Shown piece after piece: positions 30,742-33,971 of a stretch of 33,971 bases of DNA. Each line of letters begins with the position of its first letter. Position 1 is the stretch's first letter. The DNA is from Phycisphaeraceae bacterium (lineage in GTDB: Bacteria; Planctomycetota; Phycisphaerae; Phycisphaerales; UBA1924). The stretch is taken from contig JAJTGZ010000018.1 in NCBI GenBank assembly GCA_021299385.1, positions 1 to 33,971 of the forward strand, written 5' to 3'. The notes below the pieces were generated by a model. It saw only the letters and a program-made list of their open reading frames with translations, was not told where the DNA came from and searched no databases. Made by a program: the position numbers and the translations under genes.

Positions 30742-31101
30742 CTAACCCGGTTGCGTTGAGTCCTCCACCGGCTCGATCACCGCGTGCATCGACCCCTTGC
30801 ACGAGGCCACCGCAGGGTCCTTGCCGTAACTGAGAATCTGGTCGCGCTTGAGCTCGGCCAGTTCCTTGTGTGCAGTCGCCACCACCGCGCGCCCGTGCGC
30901 ATCGACGAGCTGCGCCACATTCTCCGACCGCTCCGCGTCCATCGCAAACAGTTCCTGCACCATGCGGATGACGTACACGTCCGTGTGCTCCTGGTCGTCC
31001 AGCAGCACAACGTTCCACAGCCAAGGCTGCTTCACCCGGCCACTGCTGGCCGCTCGCGCATCAGCGCCCCTCTTCGCCCTGTCCGCCGGTTGTTGCGACA
31101 T
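30742..31101 (-). CDS. clpS: ClpS-like adaptor with altered N-degron pocket
   Basis: ClpS delivers N-end-rule substrates to ClpA/C-ClpP. The 119-aa protein has the fold signature WNVVLLDDQEHTDVYVIRMVQELFAMDAERSENVAQLVDAHGRAVVATAHKELAELKRDQI, aligning without gaps to E. coli ClpS [21 protein letters not shown].... In that alignment three residues that hold the substrate alpha-amino group differ: Asn34 to Asp, Asp36 to Gln and His66 to Asp. The Clp-binding surface (AERSENV, ELAE) looks kept. It may be a specialised paralogue with other specificity. The N-terminal extension is basic; the C-terminus has about 25 extra residues. It is convergent with the GT-C-like gene (10 nt apart). Confidence 0.85.
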   Translation of the reverse strand: MSQQPADRAKRGADARAASSGRVKQPWLWNVVLLDDQEHTDVYVIRMVQELFAMDAERSENVAQLVDAHGRAVVATAHKELAELKRDQILSYGKDPAVASCKGSMHAVIEPVEDSTQPG

Positions 31102-31213
31102 GCTCTAGACCCAAACACACACACCCATCAATCAACCGCCAACAATACGGCACCATCGGCAACCGGGATGCTCAAGCCCACAAATCAACACCCCGCGCCT
31201 ACCCAAAAAAACC

Positions 31214-33340
31214 ATGAACCCAACACCCATAACCATCCTCACCCTCTCCCTGCTGACGACCACCCACACATACGCCCAATCCCAACCTCCGCAGCCCCCC
31301 ACCACCCCCGAGCAAACCCTCGGCCTCCGCGCCCAAGCCGCCCGAGGCCTCCTCAGTGCCGACACCGCCATCGTCATCACCACCTCACCCGCGGCGTTTG
31401 TCGATGCCATCGGCACGCTCTGGGCCGCCGGGCACATCGTGCCGATCCTGCTCGACGACGGCACACCCGCCGCACGCGAAGACATCGCCCGCTTCACCCG
31501 CGCCCTCGGCGGGGAACAACTCCCACAACCCAACCCAACCAAACCGACCCCCACACTCCTGATTTGGATCCGCACCCCCGCGGCCGATCTCCCCGCAGAC
31601 CGTGCCGAGCGAGACTCGGCCTACCAAGCCGCACTCGGCGCAACGTGGCAGGCCAAGGACCAGGCCACACTCCTGGATGCCTTCAAGAACCGACCCAATT
31701 TACCCCCTGGCGCACCACCCAACGCACCGACCGGCCCGCTGGGCGTTGTCGTCTACGACCCCCTTGACCCGACCGCACCCGCCGCGCTCGCGCTCTCGGC
31801 GTTCTATGGGCAACTCCTGCTGCCGGTCGCCGCCCCCGTCGCGCCGGCGACGGACCTGTGGACCATCCCCAAGGTCGATGCCCTCTCCAACGCCATCACT
31901 GGCCGGCTCGACGAACTCAAACTCACCTACGCCGCCCTCGGCGATCAGATCGACGCCATCACCCTCTGCCTCAACGCCGACCCACGCGTAACAACCAAGG
32001 GCGAAATCCCCGGCAACGGACCCGTCGCCAGCAAAGAGGGCGAGGCCCTCGCGCTGACCGACCTGCTCGGCCGACCGACCACACGCGCACGACTGCCACG
32101 CTGGGCCTATGCCTCGCAACTCACCGGCAACTCGCCCCGAGCCGTGTACCGCGCGATGTGCTCGATCTTCCTACGCGCACAGCGCGACAACGCCCTGGTC
32201 ATCGACAGTTATGAAACCGGCGGGCAGTGGGCCGAGTTTGACGGCACACGCACCGCCGAGGTGTTTAAGAACGCGCTGCCGGGCGGTGTTGCCCTCCTTG
32301 ACCCACCCCGCTTTGGCCTGTCGGACTGGCGCACGCTCGCGGCAGGCTCATTCGCCAGCCCGCGCAGCCCCGCCATTCCACCATCCCAAATCGGCGGCGG
32401 CGTCAACGCCCCGATCATCACTGTTACGACCATGGGCAACTGGGACTTCTTCCAGCTCCGCCCCGGCAACGGCGAGCCGGGGGACATCCCACTGCTCCGC
32501 ACGCCCAGCGCGGTGTACTTCGTGCACTCGTGGTCGCTGCAGATGGGCGACCGCCCCGACACCGTGGGCGGGCGGTGGATGGACAAGGGTGCGTACAGCT
32601 ACGTCGGCTCGGTGCACGAGCCGTTTTTGGCCGGGTTTGTCCCCTCGCCGCTGTTCGCCCAGCGGATGGTCGCGGGTTGGCCGATCGCCGCGGCGGCCAG
32701 GCGGGGCGAGCCGCCGATGAACGCGCCGTGGCGCATCCAAGTCATGGGCGACGCGCTGCTGACGCTGCCGACGGCAACGAGCGCAGAGAAGATCGGCGCA
32801 CCACCATCAGCGCTCGCGGCGGCGATCGCCGACGGCACGCTCGCGCACGTGCGTGATTCGGTGCGCTCGGCGCTGAAGGCCAAGGAGTTCGGACAGGCCG
32901 TGCGGCTGATGGCGTTGCAGGGGCGCGATGCCGATGCCGTGCGCCTCGCACGCGCGCTGCTCGCCGAGGAGGGTGGGCAGATCGAGCCGGGCCTGGCCGA
33001 GGCGTTGGCCCTGGCCGCGTACCGGCAGGGGGACCTGGACCTGTTCATCGGCCTGGCCAGCAAGGCGAGGCCGAGCGTCGATGTGCCCAATGAACTGGCA
33101 GACGCAGTCTGGCACGCGCTGGGGACGCGCCTAGAAGCACTCACACCCGCGCAGGCGACGCTCTTGGCCCAGAACGTCCGCCTCTGGAACCTGGCCCGCG
33201 ACGCGCTGGAGGCGGGGCGCGCCATCGCCAAGGCCCAGGGTGCGCCGGCAGGCCAACGCATCATCGACGATGCCCTGGCCCGCACAACCCGGCCGGAGGT
33301 GGTCCAACGCCTCAAGGCGGCAAGGGTGCAGATCAAGTAA
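31214..33340 (+). CDS. Secreted protein of unknown function, 708 aa
   Basis: A signal peptide (MNPTPITILTLSLLTTTHTYAQ) precedes a mature protein with an alpha/beta first domain (VITTSPAAFVDAIGTLWAAGHIVPILLDD...). A second region holds NADPRVTTKGEIP...LVIDSYETGGQW and then GAYSYVGSVHEPFLAGFVPSPLFAQRMVAGWPIAAAA ... APWRIQVMGDALL. The GxYxYVGSVxEPF...GDxL pattern is like the ends of C25/TIGR03790-type peptidase-like domains common in planctomycetes; whether the catalytic His/Cys pair exists is unclear (an isolated VHSW at the middle is noted). The last 170 residues are alanine-rich helices like TPR-type repeats. Start by signal peptide; no ribosome binding site. Confidence 0.78.
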   Translation: MNPTPITILTLSLLTTTHTYAQSQPPQPPTTPEQTLGLRAQAARGLLSADTAIVITTSPAAFVDAIGTLWAAGHIVPILLDDGTPAAREDIARFTRALGGEQLPQPNPTKPTPTLLIWIRTPAADLPADRAERDSAYQAALGATWQAKDQATLLDAFKNRPNLPPGAPPNAPTGPLGVVVYDPLDPTAPAALALSAFYGQLLLPVAAPVAPATDLWTIPKVDALSNAITGRLDELKLTYAALGDQIDAITLCLNADPRVTTKGEIPGNGPVASKEGEALALTDLLGRPTTRARLPRWAYASQLTGNSPRAVYRAMCSIFLRAQRDNALVIDSYETGGQWAEFDGTRTAEVFKNALPGGVALLDPPRFGLSDWRTLAAGSFASPRSPAIPPSQIGGGVNAPIITVTTMGNWDFFQLRPGNGEPGDIPLLRTPSAVYFVHSWSLQMGDRPDTVGGRWMDKGAYSYVGSVHEPFLAGFVPSPLFAQRMVAGWPIAAAARRGEPPMNAPWRIQVMGDALLTLPTATSAEKIGAPPSALAAAIADGTLAHVRDSVRSALKAKEFGQAVRLMALQGRDADAVRLARALLAEEGGQIEPGLAEALALAAYRQGDLDLFIGLASKARPSVDVPNELADAVWHALGTRLEALTPAQATLLAQNVRLWNLARDALEAGRAIAKAQGAPAGQRIIDDALARTTRPEVVQRLKAARVQIK

Positions 33341-33364
33341 GTTTTGACGATTTATTCTTATCTC

Positions 33365-33400
33365 AACCCCTCCCCCGAGGGGAGGGGCAAGGGTGGGGCT
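33365..33400 (+). repeat. CCCC-rich hairpin repeat after the 708-aa gene
   Basis: AACCCCTCCCCCGAGGGGAG then GGGCAAGGGTGGGGCT, 25 nt after the stop codon. A likely transcription terminator or REP-like unit. Confidence 0.8.
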
Positions 33401-33589
33401 GGTCCGTAAATCCACATCCCGCAATCTCCACAAAATCGCGACCGCACACGGAGTTGCACCACGATGGCCCAGGAACGCGACGGCGGAGTTTTTAGGGCTG
33501 CGGGTCCAAAGCGAAAACCCCGGCTGTAATGCCCTCTAATGCGGGCTTTCGCGCGCAGGCGGCGTTCGAGCCCCCCCCTACGTTCGCCT

Positions 33590-33855
33590 TCGGCCCCATC
33601 GGGGCCGAGGGTTGTAGCCACGGGTGAAGCGGCGGCGCGGCGAAGCCCGCCGATGCGGAACCCGTGGGAGCGTGACGCAGTTGCGCACCGCCCCTGCAGG
33701 GGCGGAGGAGTTTTTTTGCTGATAGATTACACGAGATAAGAATTCCTCCGCCCCTGCCGGGGCGGGTGGATTGGGGCGCGTCAATCCACGGGTTGCGCCC
33801 GCGAGGCGCGGGCTTTACCCGTGGCTACATGCCGTGACCCCTTCGGGGTCGAAGA
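33590..33855. repeat. Nested palindrome (REP/REPIN-like element)
   Basis: Outer arms GTAGCCACGGGT (33614-33625) and ACCCGTGGCTAC (33817-33828) are inverted copies. Further in are AACCCGTGG (33659-33667) and its inverse CCACGGGTT (33786-33794). The inner hairpins CCGCCCCTGCAGGGGCGG (33688-33705) and CCGCCCCTGCCGGGGCGG (33748-33765), with GAGGAGTT/AATTCCTC flanks, face each other. All pairs share a centre near 33721-33727. The first inner hairpin is followed by GAGGAGTTTTTTT, so it could also stop transcription. Confidence 0.75.
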
Positions 33856-33903
33856 GGGTGTGTGTATCTCTTTGGGGGTTGGAGGCGTTGGGTGCAACTT
33901 TAT

Positions 33904-33971
33904 TTAAGTTGTTGGCCGTGCCGGGTGTGTCCAGCGTGCGATGAGTTTGGCGAGGGTGGGGTCGCGGGGGT
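33904..33971 (-). CDS. Possible C-terminal end of a CDS cut by the window edge
   Basis: The minus-strand frame entering from the right edge reads PRDPTLAKLIARWTHPARPTT and stops at TAA (33906-33904). The composition looks protein-like (DPTLAKLIARW is a plausible helix), but only about 21 codons are visible. It cannot be assigned. Confidence 0.3.
   Translation of the reverse strand, partial: PRDPTLAKLIARWTHPARPTT

Larger units (their letters stand above)
33341..33903. other. Repeat-rich intergenic region
   Basis: About 560 nt without a convincing gene. It holds a CCCC-rich repeat (33365-33400), a nested palindromic structure (about 33590-33855) and a terminal hairpin GACCCCTTCGGGGTC (33836-33850). 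A 68-aa frame on the minus strand simply reads through the palindrome and is rejected. Confidence 0.7.

Noticed and set aside
33578-33784. Minus-strand 68-codon frame
   Set aside because: It is encoded by the nested palindrome itself.
1-33971. tRNA or rRNA genes
   Set aside because: None noticed by eye in the intergenic regions on either strand; a covariance scan would be decisive, but the gaps are short and mostly repeats.

Overview
The window is GC-rich bacterial DNA with compact, ordinary chromosomal genes on both strands. I infer a planctomycete of the Phycisphaerae type. The reasons are a eukaryote-type (GT3) glycogen synthase, a heptose-activating HldE that implies an LPS-bearing envelope, PilZ, a divergent ClpS, large secreted proteins without clear relatives, and many GC-rich dispersed palindromic repeats. 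This is inference from gene content; no rRNA marker is present.

Layout. 1-190: the end of an insertion sequence that appears to have landed in a dispersed repeat. 204-5399: a secreted protein (-), then a plus-strand run of a GT4 glycosyltransferase, nnrD, hldE and an ASCH-domain protein. 5501-11553: a minus-strand block of smc, a 66-aa protein, a sugar-nucleotide epimerase and rnhA. 11707-14702: PilZ, a D-amino-acid-oxidase-like flavoprotein (-), birA and a Cof-type phosphatase. 14836-17562: a NIF3-family protein (-) divergent from ispE, then an SRPBCC protein. 17563-18204: a gene-free stretch full of repeats. 18205-25706: a minus-strand block of a BFD-like [2Fe-2S] protein, an unknown 413-aa protein, GT3 glycogen synthase, a Tat/lipoprotein amidase and a 970-aa secreted protein. 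25887-27144: pgsA and pgpA, consecutive steps of phosphatidylglycerol synthesis. 27166-27273: SRP RNA (-). 27443-30731: a UbiA-type prenyl-phosphate phosphoribosyltransferase and a methyltransferase (-), divergent from a GT-C-like membrane glycosyltransferase. 30742-33340: a ClpS homologue (-) and a 708-aa secreted protein. 33341-33971: repeats, a nested palindrome and perhaps the end of another gene.

Two patterns run through the window. First, many starts not preceded by a ribosome binding site have a TAnnnT hexamer 5-8 nt upstream, as expected for leaderless mRNAs; smc and the 413-aa gene instead have recognisable leadered promoters. Second, families of hairpin-forming repeats sit almost exclusively at gene 3' ends, often between convergent genes, and one related repeat seems to have entered the smc coding sequence in frame.

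The most unusual observation is that pgsA and pgpA both lack an ATG, GTG or TTG where their conserved N-termini begin. Family-typical proteins result only if translation starts at ATC (25887) and ATT (26629). I see no CRISPR array, prophage or defence island.
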